Origin: DASZIT01 sp036268775
GTDB lineage: Bacteria; Actinomycetota; Acidimicrobiia; Acidimicrobiales; RAAP-2
DNA: 64,000 nt
Direction: 5' to 3'
Assembly: GCA_036268775.1 (NCBI GenBank)
Contig: DATATM010000034.1
Span: forward strand, 1-64,000
Part shown: positions 7,454 through 16,702 of the stretch, piece by piece
How positions within the stretch are numbered: position 1 is the stretch's first letter
Layout of the letters: the number at the start of each line of letters is the position of its first letter
The notes under the pieces: model-generated
Database searches by the model: none
What the model saw: only the letters and a program-made list of their open reading frames with translations
What the model was told of the DNA's origin: nothing
Position numbers and translations under genes: made by a program

Positions 7454-8974
7454 ATGGATGAACCCAACGCTGTTACCGAACGCGGAGTCACCGCTCACGC
7501 CAAACGGGAACCGGACCGGCCGGCCATGGTGATGGGCGAGACGACCTACACCTACGGTCAGCTCCATGACCGGGCCCAACGGTTGGCGACGGTGCTGCAA
7601 GGCCTCGGGGCCGGCCCCGGTCGCCCGGTGGCGACGGTGCTCCCCAACGGGATCGAGCCGTTCGAAGTGGCCACCGCCGCGGCGATGTTGGGGGCGCCCT
7701 ACCTGCCGATCAACTGGCATCTCAAGGCGGCCGAGCTTGCCTACATCTTTGCCGACGCCGGGGTGGCAGTGGTGGTCGGCCACACCCAGTTCGACGCCGA
7801 TCTGTCGGCGGCGTTGGCCAGCCCGGGACTCACCTGCGGATCGTTGGTGGTGGGGGGCAACTACGAACCGGCCGTCGAGGCGGCGGAGCCGTTCCCCGGC
7901 GGCGACAGCGGTCCCGGCCCGGAGCTGATGTTCTACACCTCGGGCACCACCTCCCGGCCGAAAGGGGTCATCCTCGGCAACCTGGCCAATGACGCCGGCC
8001 GGCATCGGGGCATGCAGGGTCAGGTCGACCTCTGGAGCTGGACCCCGGACGACATCTACATCATGAGCGGTCCCGCCTACCATGCCGCCCACGCCGGCTG
8101 GGCCCTCACCGCCCTCTACATCGGGGCCACCACCGTCATCACCGAACGGTTCGAGGCCCGGGACTTCCTCGGGGAGATCAGCCGAAACCGGGGGACCCGG
8201 TCGTTCATGGTGCCGGCCCACTTCATCCGCATCCTTGAGCTGTCGGAAGAGGAGCGGGACGCCTTCGACGTCTCCAGCCTGTCGCTGATCGTCCACGCCG
8301 CCGCCCCCTGCCCGATTGTGGTGAAGACGAGGATGATGGACGCGTTCCCCCACACCGAGATCCACGAGTTGTACGGAGCCAGCGAGGGTGGGGCGACCCG
8401 GATCTCTCCGCAGCAGTGGCGGGACCACCCCGGCAGCGTCGGCCTCCCGTGGCCGGGGGTGGAGATCCGGATCCTCGACGAGGACGGCAAGCCGGTGGGC
8501 ACCGGCGAGCCCGGGCTGGTCTACATCAAGCCCCCGGGAGGCATCCGGTTCACCTATCGCAACGACGAGGCGGCGACCGCCCGGGCCTGGCGCGACGAAG
8601 GCTTCACGGTGGGGGATATCGGCCACCTCGACCCAGAGGGATATCTCTACATCACCGACCGGGTATCCGACATGGTGTTGTGGGGCGGGGTCAACATCGC
8701 CCCCCGGGAGATCGAGGAAGTCCTCTACCAGCACCCGGGCGTGGTGGATTGCGCCGTCTTCGGCATCCCCGACGAGCGGGACGGCGAGCGGCTGAAGGCG
8801 ATGGTGCAGCTTCGCCATCCGGTGGAGACCGAGGAGCTGGCCCGGTTCGTCCGGGACCGGCTGGCCGGCTACAAGGTGCCCCATGTCTGGGAGACCGTGG
8901 AGGAGCTGCCGCGGGATCAGAACGGCAAGGTCCTGAAGCGGCTGCTGCGCCAGGCCCACCTGCCCGCCAGTTGA
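7454..8974 (+). CDS. AMP-forming acyl-CoA synthetase / ligase
   Basis: A 506-residue member of the ANL superfamily that would activate a carboxylic acid as the acyl-adenylate and then the CoA thioester. The P-loop is YTSGTTSRPKG (about 164-174). The A5-type motif is YGASEGG, the hinge region reads GDIGHLDPEGYLYITDR, and the A10 catalytic lysine is in RDQNGKVLKR near the C-terminus. The ATG at 7454 is preceded by TAGCGT ending 8 nt upstream, fitting leaderless expression. The gene stands alone between the TetR gene and the P450 operon. The acyl substrate could be fatty, aromatic or steroid-derived. Confidence 0.9.
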   Translation: MDEPNAVTERGVTAHAKREPDRPAMVMGETTYTYGQLHDRAQRLATVLQGLGAGPGRPVATVLPNGIEPFEVATAAAMLGAPYLPINWHLKAAELAYIFADAGVAVVVGHTQFDADLSAALASPGLTCGSLVVGGNYEPAVEAAEPFPGGDSGPGPELMFYTSGTTSRPKGVILGNLANDAGRHRGMQGQVDLWSWTPDDIYIMSGPAYHAAHAGWALTALYIGATTVITERFEARDFLGEISRNRGTRSFMVPAHFIRILELSEEERDAFDVSSLSLIVHAAAPCPIVVKTRMMDAFPHTEIHELYGASEGGATRISPQQWRDHPGSVGLPWPGVEIRILDEDGKPVGTGEPGLVYIKPPGGIRFTYRNDEAATARAWRDEGFTVGDIGHLDPEGYLYITDRVSDMVLWGGVNIAPREIEEVLYQHPGVVDCAVFGIPDERDGERLKAMVQLRHPVETEELARFVRDRLAGYKVPHVWETVEELPRDQNGKVLKRLLRQAHLPAS

Positions 8975-9092
8975 GCCAGCTATTTAGGGGCACCCTGCGC
9001 CCTCGACTGAGCCTCCGACCCGGCTGAGGGTCCGACCTGCCGTTCTCTGCCCGGTACCCGGGGTCGACCGGCTCATACTGGTAGAACGGGTT

Positions 9093-9109
9093 ACATACGG
9101 TTAGTATGT
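9093..9109. promoter_or_regulatory. Inverted-repeat operator candidate upstream of the first P450
   Basis: ACATAC-GGTTA-GTATGT is a perfect 6-bp inverted repeat with a 5-bp spacer, the geometry of a TetR-class operator. It overlaps TAGTAT (9102-9107), a possible -10 box for the P450-ferredoxin-acyl-CoA dehydrogenase unit. No regulator gene is adjacent. The rest of the 183-bp gap from 8975 shows nothing else recognisable. Confidence 0.5.
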
Positions 9110-9157
9110 TCCGATCCACCAGGGACTTGGTCGCCTGGGGCCGACAGGAGGACGACG

Positions 9158-10429
9158 ATGAGCGTGTCACTGGACCAGACGGTGGAGACGGTGGAGACGG
9201 TCGCGGAGCCGGCGGCCTTCGACCCCTTCGAGTTGCAGGACACCGTCACCGGGAACATCCGTGACCCCTACCCGAAGATGGCCGAGCTTCGCCGGGAGGC
9301 GGCGGTCCATGTGGGGCCGATCGACTTCGTCGGCGATACCCCCACCCCTTCCCTCATCATCGACCAGCCGCTGCCGGTGTCGGTCTTCGGCCACGACGAG
9401 GTGGTTACTGTCCTCCGTGATGACAAGACCTATTCCTCCACCGTCTATGAGGGGATCATGGGGATGGTTATGGGCCGGACCATCCTGCAGATGGACGCCC
9501 CCCACCACAAGGTCCAGCGGGCCCTCGTCTCGCCCGCCTTCCGGTCCCGGGTGTTGGAGCGGTGGGAAATGGATCTGGTCCGCTCGGTGGTGGACGACCT
9601 CATCGACGAGTTCGCCGGCCGGGGCCACGCCGACCTGGTCCGGGAATTGAACTTCGGCTTCCCGGTCCGGGTCATCGCCCGCATCCTCGGCTTGCCGATG
9701 ACCGACTACCCCCAGTTCCAGAAGTGGACGGTCGAGCTGATCAGCGTGGCCGCCAACTGGAACCGGGCGATGGAGGCCTCCGCCCAGCTCGGGGTCTACC
9801 TGACCGAGGTGATCCACCAACGGCGGGCCCACCCGGCCGACGACCTCATCAGCGATCTGTGCGTGGCCGAGGTGGAGGGCGAACGGCTCTGCGACGAGGA
9901 CATCCTTGCCTTCCTCCGGTTGCTGCTCCCGGCCGGGGTGGAGACCACCTACCGGGCCACCGGCAATCTGCTCTTCGGTCTGCTCCAACAGCCCGAGCAG
10001 CTGGAGGCCCTCCGGGCCGACCGGTCGCTGTTCGCCCAGGCCTTCGAGGAGGCCCTTCGCTGGGAGCCACCGGTGACGGTGATCCTGCGTCGCACCCTGA
10101 AGGACACCGAGCTGAGCGGAGTGGCCATCGGCACCGGCACCGACGTCGGCCTGTTCCTGGGGGCGGCCAACCGGGACGATCGGCGTTACGACGATCCGGA
10201 CACCTTCGACATGTTCCGCCAAGCCCAACAGCACGTCGGTTTCGGCTTCGGCGTCCACATGTGTCTGGGCATGCACCTGGCCCGGATGGAATCGCGGGTG
10301 GCGGTCAACGCCCTCCTCGACCGCTTCGACGACATCCGGTTCGACCTGGGGGCGGAGGACGATCCGCACATCCACGGCATGGCGTTCCGGTCTCCGACCT
10401 CGTTGCCGGTGGTGTTCTCGCCCCGTTGA
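9158..10429 (+). CDS. Cytochrome P450
   Basis: A 423-residue soluble bacterial P450. Landmarks in order: the I-helix oxygen-activation motif LLPAGVETTYR, the K-helix E-x-x-R in EEALRWEPP, and the heme-binding loop FGFGVHMCLGMHLAR with the axial thiolate at Cys369. It would hydroxylate a hydrophobic substrate using electrons delivered by a ferredoxin, and a [3Fe-4S] ferredoxin gene follows 75 bp downstream. The ATG at 9158 follows AGGAGGACGACG, a strong ribosome site. A fused acyl-CoA dehydrogenase gene follows the ferredoxin. This suggests oxidation of a terminal carbon or ring position ahead of beta-oxidation, but the subfamily was not identified. Confidence 0.94.
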   Translation: MSVSLDQTVETVETVAEPAAFDPFELQDTVTGNIRDPYPKMAELRREAAVHVGPIDFVGDTPTPSLIIDQPLPVSVFGHDEVVTVLRDDKTYSSTVYEGIMGMVMGRTILQMDAPHHKVQRALVSPAFRSRVLERWEMDLVRSVVDDLIDEFAGRGHADLVRELNFGFPVRVIARILGLPMTDYPQFQKWTVELISVAANWNRAMEASAQLGVYLTEVIHQRRAHPADDLISDLCVAEVEGERLCDEDILAFLRLLLPAGVETTYRATGNLLFGLLQQPEQLEALRADRSLFAQAFEEALRWEPPVTVILRRTLKDTELSGVAIGTGTDVGLFLGAANRDDRRYDDPDTFDMFRQAQQHVGFGFGVHMCLGMHLARMESRVAVNALLDRFDDIRFDLGAEDDPHIHGMAFRSPTSLPVVFSPR

Positions 10430-10434
10430 GCCCG

Positions 10435-10452
10435 GGGTGGTCGACACCACCC
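10435..10452 (+). terminator. Short hairpin between P450 and ferredoxin
   Basis: GGGTGGT-CGAC-ACCACCC forms a perfect 7-bp stem with a 4-nt loop starting 6 nt after the P450 stop codon. No T-run follows, so it is more likely an attenuating or mRNA-end-protecting hairpin that tunes P450 to ferredoxin ratio than a complete terminator. Confidence 0.35.
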
Positions 10453-10504
10453 GGAGTCGGCCCGATCTGTGCAGGCCGTGCCTCCAGATGAGAGGATTGC
10501 CGCC

Positions 10505-10720
10505 TTGAAGCTCCAGATCGTGATCGACCGCGACAAGTGCATGGGATCGGGGAACTGCGTGTTCTGGGCCCCCGGGGCGTTCGACCTGGACGACGACGGC
10601 ACCTCCGAATTCCTCCACCCCGACGACTACGAAGAGGCCAAGCTGTTCCTGGCCCAGGAGGGCTGTCCGACTCGGGCCATCTCGCTTTGGCGCGACGGCG
10701 TCGAGGCGGTTCCTTCCTGA
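10505..10720 (+). CDS. [3Fe-4S] ferredoxin
   Basis: A 71-residue single-cluster ferredoxin. The cluster ligands are in C-M-G-S-G-N-C and a later G-C-P-T-R-A-I, the C-x5-C...C-P arrangement of the P450-partner ferredoxins of actinobacteria, in which the fourth cysteine is replaced (here by Ser in the middle of the loop). It would carry single electrons from a reductase encoded elsewhere to the P450 just upstream. The TTG at 10505 is preferred because GAGAGG stands 9 nt upstream. A GTG at 10469 would add 12 residues without a ribosome site. Confidence 0.88.
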   Translation: MKLQIVIDRDKCMGSGNCVFWAPGAFDLDDDGTSEFLHPDDYEEAKLFLAQEGCPTRAISLWRDGVEAVPS

Positions 10721-10775
10721 TGCCGACGGTCGGCGCCGGGACCCATCGAGTTCGATCAGTGCGAAAGGTTCGACC

Positions 10776-13007
10776 GTGCCGATAGCCATTTCCGAGGAAC
10801 ACCTGGCGCTGAGCCGAACCGTGCGGCGCTGGCTCGACGCCCATTGCCCGCCTTCGGTCCCCCGATTGCTCCTGGAAGCCGAGGACGAGGAACTCCAACC
10901 GGTGTGGAAGGAGTTTGCCTCCCAGGGTTGGCTGGGGATCCACATCCCCGAGCAATGGGGAGGGCAGGGTTACGGGCTGCTGGAGCTGGCGGTGATCCTC
11001 GAGGAGACCGGTTGGTCGTTGCTTCCCGGCCCCCTTCTCCCGACCGCGGTGGTATCGGCGGTGATCGCCGAGGCCGGCTCGCCGGAACAGGCCACCGCGG
11101 TGCTGCCCGGGCTGATCGACGGGAGCGCCCCCGCCGCCATCCATCTCGGGTCGACCCGCCTGGAGATCGTCAGCCGGAGTGACGACGGGACCATCGAGGT
11201 CTCCGGTGAGGTCCGGCCGGTGCTGGGTGCCTCCACCGCGTCGGTGGTGTTGGTCCCGGCCGCCGACGGCGGCGCCGACAGTGGCAGCCCGGTGACCTGG
11301 TGCCTCATCGATGTCGGCCATGCCGCTGGCAGCCTGCAGGCCCACCCGCTGTCCAGTCTCGACCCGACCCGACGGGTGGGCCGCATCGAGGCCGACCGGG
11401 TGAGCGTCGGTCCCGACCGCCAATTCCCGACCCTCACCCGGGCCCGGGTGCGGGAGGTGGCCGTGTCGATGGCGGCGGCCGAACACGCCGGCGGGGTTCG
11501 CTGGTGCCTGGAGACGGCCTCCGAGTACGCCAAGGTGCGGGTCCAGTTCGGCCGGCCGATCGGGCAGTTCCAGGCGGTCAAGCACAAGCTCGCCAACCTG
11601 TTGGTGGTCGGCGAGCAGATCACCGCGCTGTCCTGGGACGCCGCCGAGGCCGTCGGTTCGGGTGAGCCGGAAGAGTCGGCACTGGCGGCGGCCGCCACCG
11701 GGTCCCTCGTCTTCGACGGCTACGCCGACAGCGCCAAGGAGTGCGTCCAACTGATGGGCGGGATCGGGTTCACCTGGGAGCACGACGCCCACCTCCACCT
11801 GCGGCGGGCGATGGCCAACCGTCAGCTGTTCGGGGAGTCGGACAGCTTCCAGACGGAGTTGGTGTCCCTGGCCCGGGGAGGGACTCGGCGCGCCCTGGTC
11901 ACCGATCTCCCCGCCGAGGCGGAGCAGGTGCGCGAGGAGCTGACCCCGATCATCGCCGAGTTGAAGACGCTGGAGGGCGACGAGCTCCGCCGGAGCCTGG
12001 TGGAGGCCGGATTCGTGTCGCCCCACTGGCCTCGCCCCTGGGGCCGGGACGCCACCGCCGTCGAACAACTGGTCATCGACGAGGAGTTCGCCGCCGCCGG
12101 GATCGTCCGGCCGCACATCGCCATCGGGGCGTGGGCGTTGCCGCCGATCATCGCCAGCGGCACCGAGGAGCAGAGCCGGCGCTGGGTGCTCCCCACCCTG
12201 CTGGGCGAACTGAAATGGTGCCAGTTGTTCTCCGAGCCGGGAGCGGGTTCCGACCTGGCCAGCCTGACCACCCGGGCCGAAAAAGTAGAAGACGGCTGGA
12301 ACCTCACCGGGCAGAAGGTGTGGACGTCGTTGGCCCATGAAGCCGACTGGGGCATCTGCCTGGCCCGGACCGACCCCTCGGTTCCGAAACATGAGGGGAT
12401 CACCTACTTCCTGGTCGACATGGCCTCCAAGGGGATCGACGTCCGTCCGCTGCGGGAGCTCACCGGCGATGCGATGTTCAACGAGGTGTTCCTCGACGCC
12501 GTCTTCGTCCCCGACGACTGCGTGGTCGGCGGGGTGGGGGAGGGATGGAAGCTGGCCCGGGTGACCTTGGCCAACGAGCGGGTGTCGATGTCGTCGGGCT
12601 CGGCCTTCGGGATCGGGGTGGAGGCGTTGATCCATCTGGCCGATCGTCAGGACGGGCAACTGTCCCCGGGAACCACCATCCGGCTCGGCGCCCTGCTGGC
12701 CGAGGCCCAGTCGATCGCCCTGTTGGGTCAGCGCTCCACCCTCCAGTCGATATCCGGGACCGACCCGGGATCGGGAACCAGCGTGCGGAAGCTCCTCGGC
12801 GCCGAGCACGAGCAGCGGGTGCAGGAACTCGGCTTGTCGATGCTGGGCCCCGAGGGTGCCACCCTGGAGGACCGCGCCGCCCGCTGGGGCCACGGGTTCC
12901 TGGTCACCCGCTGCCTCACCATCGCCGGCGGCACCAGTGAGATCCAGCGCAATGTCATCGCCGAGCGGATCCTCGGGCTGCCCCGGGATCCCGAATCGGT
13001 TTCCTGA
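10776..13007 (+). CDS. Fused double-domain acyl-CoA dehydrogenase
   Basis: A 743-residue protein containing two complete acyl-CoA dehydrogenase folds in tandem, about twice the usual 380-400. Domain 1 (about 1-375) ends with LMGGIGFTWEHDAHLHLRRA. Domain 2 (about 380-743) has CQLFSEPGAGSDLASL and ends in IAGGTSEIQRNVIAERILGLP. This resembles the fused FadE34/FadE22-type proteins of mycobacteria, in which one chain replaces an alpha-beta subunit pair. Domain 2 carries the FAD-binding and GTSEIQR landmarks, and the residue before GT is Gly rather than the Glu of medium-chain enzymes. It starts with GTG shortly after the ferredoxin gene. The role is probably alpha,beta-dehydrogenation of a bulky acyl-CoA after P450 oxidation. 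Confidence 0.9.
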   Translation: MPIAISEEHLALSRTVRRWLDAHCPPSVPRLLLEAEDEELQPVWKEFASQGWLGIHIPEQWGGQGYGLLELAVILEETGWSLLPGPLLPTAVVSAVIAEAGSPEQATAVLPGLIDGSAPAAIHLGSTRLEIVSRSDDGTIEVSGEVRPVLGASTASVVLVPAADGGADSGSPVTWCLIDVGHAAGSLQAHPLSSLDPTRRVGRIEADRVSVGPDRQFPTLTRARVREVAVSMAAAEHAGGVRWCLETASEYAKVRVQFGRPIGQFQAVKHKLANLLVVGEQITALSWDAAEAVGSGEPEESALAAAATGSLVFDGYADSAKECVQLMGGIGFTWEHDAHLHLRRAMANRQLFGESDSFQTELVSLARGGTRRALVTDLPAEAEQVREELTPIIAELKTLEGDELRRSLVEAGFVSPHWPRPWGRDATAVEQLVIDEEFAAAGIVRPHIAIGAWALPPIIASGTEEQSRRWVLPTLLGELKWCQLFSEPGAGSDLASLTTRAEKVEDGWNLTGQKVWTSLAHEADWGICLARTDPSVPKHEGITYFLVDMASKGIDVRPLRELTGDAMFNEVFLDAVFVPDDCVVGGVGEGWKLARVTLANERVSMSSGSAFGIGVEALIHLADRQDGQLSPGTTIRLGALLAEAQSIALLGQRSTLQSISGTDPGSGTSVRKLLGAEHEQRVQELGLSMLGPEGATLEDRAARWGHGFLVTRCLTIAGGTSEIQRNVIAERILGLPRDPESVS

Positions 13008-13048
13008 CTCCGCCGAGGTGACCGACTGTCGCCCTCTGCCCCTCGGGC

Positions 13049-14104
13049 TTAGGTAGCCGTTCGCCGGCTGGCCGCCCTGGCCTCGGTGGCGATCCGTCGC
13101 ACGATGGTCCCGGCGGCCTCGGCGGTCAACTGCCGCCAACCTTTCCCGGCCCAGAGGTTCGGCACGCTCGGATCGCCGGCCTTCATGGCCGCGGCCCGGA
13201 GAGGCCGGGTGAGGTGGTGGACTTCCGGATAGGCCTGCGGAGCCTGATCGGTATGAGCCTGGGCGAATTCATTGGCCAGGCCGCGGGCGTACCGACCGCT
13301 GAAGGCCCGGGTCACCATGGTGTCGGCGTAGGTCTTGTCGAGAAGGGCGCGGCGGTAGGTCGCCGCGGTCCCGGCCTCGGCGGCACACAGCAACGCCGTC
13401 CCCACCATCACCGCCACCGCCCCGGCCCCCAGCGCGGCGGCGGCGTCGGTACCGGTCATGATCCCTCCGGTTCCGACAAGGGGAACGTCGGTGACGTCTC
13501 GGATCTCGGCCAGCAGCGACAGCAACGGCCGGCGGTTGGGCTCGAGTTCCAAGAAGGAGCCCTGGTGTCCACCGGCTTCGGTTCCCTGCACCGCCAGCAG
13601 GTCGGCGCCGACCTCGCTGGCGACACGGGCTTCGGCCACGGAGGTGACGGTGACCGCCACCCGGGAGCCGGCCCGTTGCAGGCGTTCCGTCATCGCCGGA
13701 GTCGGACAGCCGAAGGTGAAACTCATCAGGTCGACATGGGCCGACTCGACGACGTTCAGTTTCTCCTCGAACCCATCGTCCTCCCATCGGGGCTCCCCGA
13801 GCGCCACTCCGAGTCGCTCGGCTTCCGGCTCAAGCAGTGACCCGTAGCGACGGACTTCGTCGGGGTTGCCCGGGGAGGAGGGAACGAACAGGTTGACCCC
13901 GAACCGCGACTCGGTGAGCGTCCGGGTTTCGGCAATGAGATCCCGAAGGCCGTCGGCGGACAGGTAGCCGGCGGCCAGGAATCCGTAACCGCCCGCCGCC
14001 GAGACGGCGGCGGTGAGTCCGGGGGTGGACGGCCCACCGGCCATCGGCGCTTGCACGATCGGCAGTTCGGTCGGCCATGCTGTCGGCCACGTCATACTCG
14101 CCAT
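13049..14104 (-). CDS. Nitronate monooxygenase family flavoprotein
   Basis: A 351-residue TIM-barrel FMN protein of the nitronate monooxygenase (2-nitropropane dioxygenase) family. Landmarks are PIVQAPMAGG at the N-terminus, FTFGCPTP, the flavin-phosphate segment QGTEAGGHQG, and LVGTGGIMTG followed by GAVAVMVGTALL. The family includes true nitronate oxidases and enoyl reductase-like or uncharacterised members, and the sequence alone does not separate them. It is divergent from the muconolactone isomerase-like gene at 14173 with 68 bp between them, and converges with the fused acyl-CoA dehydrogenase. Confidence 0.85.
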   Translation of the reverse strand: MASMTWPTAWPTELPIVQAPMAGGPSTPGLTAAVSAAGGYGFLAAGYLSADGLRDLIAETRTLTESRFGVNLFVPSSPGNPDEVRRYGSLLEPEAERLGVALGEPRWEDDGFEEKLNVVESAHVDLMSFTFGCPTPAMTERLQRAGSRVAVTVTSVAEARVASEVGADLLAVQGTEAGGHQGSFLELEPNRRPLLSLLAEIRDVTDVPLVGTGGIMTGTDAAAALGAGAVAVMVGTALLCAAEAGTAATYRRALLDKTYADTMVTRAFSGRYARGLANEFAQAHTDQAPQAYPEVHHLTRPLRAAAMKAGDPSVPNLWAGKGWRQLTAEAAGTIVRRIATEARAASRRTAT

Positions 14105-14172
14105 TGTTGCCGCCTAGCGTGAACAGGGAGCGCCCCCTCGACCGGGCACCTCTGAGGAGGAAGTAGCTGCAG

Positions 14173-14475
14173 ATGGAGTTTCTGACCAACATGATCACCC
14201 ACGTCCCCGACGGTACCGACGAGGTCATCGTGGAGGAGACCAAGGCACGGGAGGCGAAGAACTCCGCCGAACTGGCCCGGCAAGGTCACCTGCTCCGACT
14301 CTGGAAGCCACCGGTCGCCGCGGGGGAGTGGCGCACCCTCGGCCTCTGGGAGGCCGCCGACGAGGCGGAGCTGACGGCGATCATGGCCACCATGCCGCTC
14401 CACCCCTGGATGACGGTCGAAGTGACGCCCCTCACGCCGCACCCCAGCGACCCGGGGATCCGAGCAACGGTCTGA
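14173..14475 (+). CDS. Muconolactone isomerase-like small protein
   Basis: A 100-residue protein with the ferredoxin-like fold signature of muconolactone delta-isomerase: MEFLTNMITHVP at the start, ARQGHLLRLWKPP in the middle, and ATMPLHPWMTVEVTPLTPHP at the end. In the beta-ketoadipate pathway that enzyme isomerises (+)-muconolactone, but no other catechol-branch genes are nearby. A related role, or an uncharacterised reaction, is therefore equally possible. A strong GAGGAGGAAG lies upstream of the ATG. A TAGCGT box at about 14112 is a possible promoter element. Confidence 0.8.
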   Translation: MEFLTNMITHVPDGTDEVIVEETKAREAKNSAELARQGHLLRLWKPPVAAGEWRTLGLWEAADEAELTAIMATMPLHPWMTVEVTPLTPHPSDPGIRATV

Positions 14476-14509
14476 CAGCCGGCTCAAGTGTCGACCCGAG
14501 CCCAACCGG

Positions 14510-15796
14510 CTAGACCACCCCGGTGTCCCGTAGCTGCTCGAGCTCCTCGGCGGTGACGCCGACCAGGTCGGTCCAGACCTCGTCGTTGTGGGCACCGAGT
14601 CGGGGGGCTCCGGTCGGAGTCGGAGTCGGGCGGCCGACGAACCGGGGAAAGGGCGCCTGCTGGCGGATGGTGCCGATCACCGGGTCCTCGACGGGGACCA
14701 GGTCTTCCCGGGCCACCATGTGCGGGTCGGTGAAGATCTCTGCGGCGGTGTAGGCGATCCCCACCGGAACGTCGTGGGCGATGCAGGTTGCCTCCACCGC
14801 CGAGGCGGTGAGGCCGGAAGTCCAGGCTTCGACGATCCCGTTGATCTCGTCGCCTCGGGCCGCTCGTCGGGCCAGGGTGGAGAACCGGTCGTCGGTGATC
14901 AGGTCAGGGCGGTCCATCGCCTGGCAGAGGCGACGGAAGTTGGCGTCCGAACCGGCCACGATGCAGACGAAGGCACCGTCGGCGGTCGGATAGTTGTCGA
15001 GGGGGGCCGAGTTGGGAAGCCGGTTCCCTTCCCGGGATCGCACCACGCCGAGTTTGTCGTAACCGGCCAACGTCCATTCCAGGACCCGGAGCACCGCCCC
15101 GTACAACGGGGCGTCGATGACGCTGCCGATGCCGGTCCCCGATGACCCCGGGCTCCCCGCCCGCCCGATGTCCCGTTGATAGAGGCCGGCCACCGCCGCC
15201 ATGGCGGCGAACACCCCGGTGAGGTAGTCGGAGATGGTGACCCCGGGACGCACCGGCGGCCGGTCACGTTCCCCGGTGAGATGGAGCAGGCCGCCATAGG
15301 CGATGCCCAGCCGGTCGAGCCCGGGGCGGCGGGAGTACGGCCCGTCCTGCCCGAAGATGCTGATTCGCACGAACACCAGTCGGGGATCCAGGGAGTCGGG
15401 ACCCAGCCCCCATTCCTCCATGGTTCCCGGCCGGAAGTTCTCGCAAACGACATCGGCGGTGGCGGCCAACCGGCGAAACAGCGCCTGACCCTCCGGCTTG
15501 CGGAGGTCGCAGGTGACACTCCGGCGCCCCCGGCCTTCCACCGCCCAGAACAGGGAGTAGCCGGCTTCGGTCTCATCGGACTCCACGAATGGACCGATGG
15601 TCCGCATGAAGTCGCCGCCCCCCGGCAACTCGACCTTGATGACGTCGGCTCCGAGTTCCCCGAGCAGCCCGGCGCAGAACGGTGCCGAGATGCGGGTGCC
15701 GACGTCGAGGACCCGGATGCCTTCCAGGGGAAGACCCGGAGGCGGATCGGCGTCAGTGGCGCCTAGGTCGGCGTCGGGGGAGTCAGTGCTCGCCAC
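14510..15796 (-). CDS. Family III (CaiB/BaiF) CoA-transferase
   Basis: A 428-residue family III CoA-transferase, which moves CoA between acyl groups through an enzyme-bound aspartyl intermediate. Landmarks are IRVLDVGTRISAPFCAGLLGELGADVIKVE, cited by its ends IRVLDVG and GADVIKVE, then DVVCENFRPGTMEEWGLG, and the catalytic region VTISDYLTG with the likely nucleophile Asp. Its GTG start overlaps the last 14 nt of the crotonase gene (stop at 15783), so the two are translationally coupled. An acyl-CoA dehydrogenase gene lies upstream on the same strand. Together they form a short acid-activation and beta-oxidation unit. Confidence 0.9.
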   Translation of the reverse strand: MASTDSPDADLGATDADPPPGLPLEGIRVLDVGTRISAPFCAGLLGELGADVIKVELPGGGDFMRTIGPFVESDETEAGYSLFWAVEGRGRRSVTCDLRKPEGQALFRRLAATADVVCENFRPGTMEEWGLGPDSLDPRLVFVRISIFGQDGPYSRRPGLDRLGIAYGGLLHLTGERDRPPVRPGVTISDYLTGVFAAMAAVAGLYQRDIGRAGSPGSSGTGIGSVIDAPLYGAVLRVLEWTLAGYDKLGVVRSREGNRLPNSAPLDNYPTADGAFVCIVAGSDANFRRLCQAMDRPDLITDDRFSTLARRAARGDEINGIVEAWTSGLTASAVEATCIAHDVPVGIAYTAAEIFTDPHMVAREDLVPVEDPVIGTIRQQAPFPRFVGRPTPTPTGAPRLGAHNDEVWTDLVGVTAEELEQLRDTGVV

Positions 15797-16631
15797 TGGG
15801 CCCGTCTCCCCGGTCGCGGTCGGCGAACACCTCCTTCATGGACGATCGCGACTTGCGCTCCTCGAGCGCCGTCAGGGCGGTGGCGGTGTTGTGCATCCAG
15901 TGGTGCGCCATGAAGTGGTACTTCCAGGAAGCGGACTGGCCCATGAGGTCGGCAGTCTGGTTGATGGTGTCCTTCACCACCTGGGCGGTGGCGGGAGGGA
16001 CCAGCGCCACCTGGTCGGCCAGCTGCTTGGTCCGCTCCGCCAGATCGGCGGCGGGTACCACCCGGTTGACCAGCCCGAGGCGCCAGGCCTCCTGGGCGTC
16101 GATGAAGTCGCCGGTCCAGAGGAACTCCTTGGCCTTCCGGATGCCGAGCTCCCACGGCTCGACCAGCAACTCGACGCCGGCGCCGGTCATCTTGAGGACC
16201 GGGTTGGAGAACCGGGCGTTGTCGGCGGCCACGATGAGGTCGCACATGCAGGCCAGCATCAGGCCGGCGGCGATGCAGCTTCCCTGGACCGAGGCGATGG
16301 TGGGTTTGCGGAAGTCGTGGATCTTCTTGCAGCGGTCGAAGTACATAACCTTCTCGTGGTACATCTTCCCTTCCGGCGTCTCCCGCATTCGCCGCCACTG
16401 GTCGGGCTCGGTGTCGCCCACGATGGCCTTGAGGTCGTGGCCCGATGAGAAGTGCTTTCCGGCGGCGGCCAGGACCACCACCCGGACCGAGTCGTCGGCA
16501 TCGGCCCGGTTGAAGGCGGCGTCGAGCTCGTCGATGAGCCGGGTGTCCTGGGCGTTGGCCACTTCCGGCCGGTTCATGGTGATGGTGGCGACCGCGCCGT
16601 CCACCTCGTATCGGATCACCTCATGGTCCAC
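15783..16631 (-). CDS. Crotonase-fold (enoyl-CoA hydratase-like) protein lacking the usual glutamate
   Basis: A 282-residue crotonase superfamily protein: CoA-binding segment FSSGHDLKAI and the oxyanion helix SVQGSCIAAGLMLACMCD cited by its end CMCDLIVAAD. In enoyl-CoA hydratase the helix carries a catalytic Glu (G-x-E-L); here the position is Met (AGLML). The second Glu region reads AGVELLVEPWELG. Classical hydration is therefore doubtful, and an isomerase, hydrolase or C-C bond chemistry is possible. It is closely similar in layout to the protein at 50162 (same AGLML and QEAxRLG segments). It starts with GTG, preceded by GGGAGGAGAG. It overlaps the CoA-transferase gene downstream. Confidence 0.87.
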   Translation of the reverse strand: MDHEVIRYEVDGAVATITMNRPEVANAQDTRLIDELDAAFNRADADDSVRVVVLAAAGKHFSSGHDLKAIVGDTEPDQWRRMRETPEGKMYHEKVMYFDRCKKIHDFRKPTIASVQGSCIAAGLMLACMCDLIVAADNARFSNPVLKMTGAGVELLVEPWELGIRKAKEFLWTGDFIDAQEAWRLGLVNRVVPAADLAERTKQLADQVALVPPATAQVVKDTINQTADLMGQSASWKYHFMAHHWMHNTATALTALEERKSRSSMKEVFADRDRGDGPSGEH

Positions 16632-16702
16632 TGTCTCTCCTCCCGGCTGCTTCCAGCATCAGCATCGACATCCACCCCACCGTCGGACATCGTGGAGGAC
16701 TC

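Noticed and set aside
7211..8959. Long reverse-strand open frame opposite the acyl-CoA ligase
   Set aside because: It is low-complexity and antisense to a gene with complete ligase motifs.
10305..13139. Very long reverse-strand open frame opposite the fused acyl-CoA dehydrogenase
   Set aside because: Its translation is Gly/Pro/Arg-rich without family motifs and mirrors codon-position GC bias of the real plus-strand gene.
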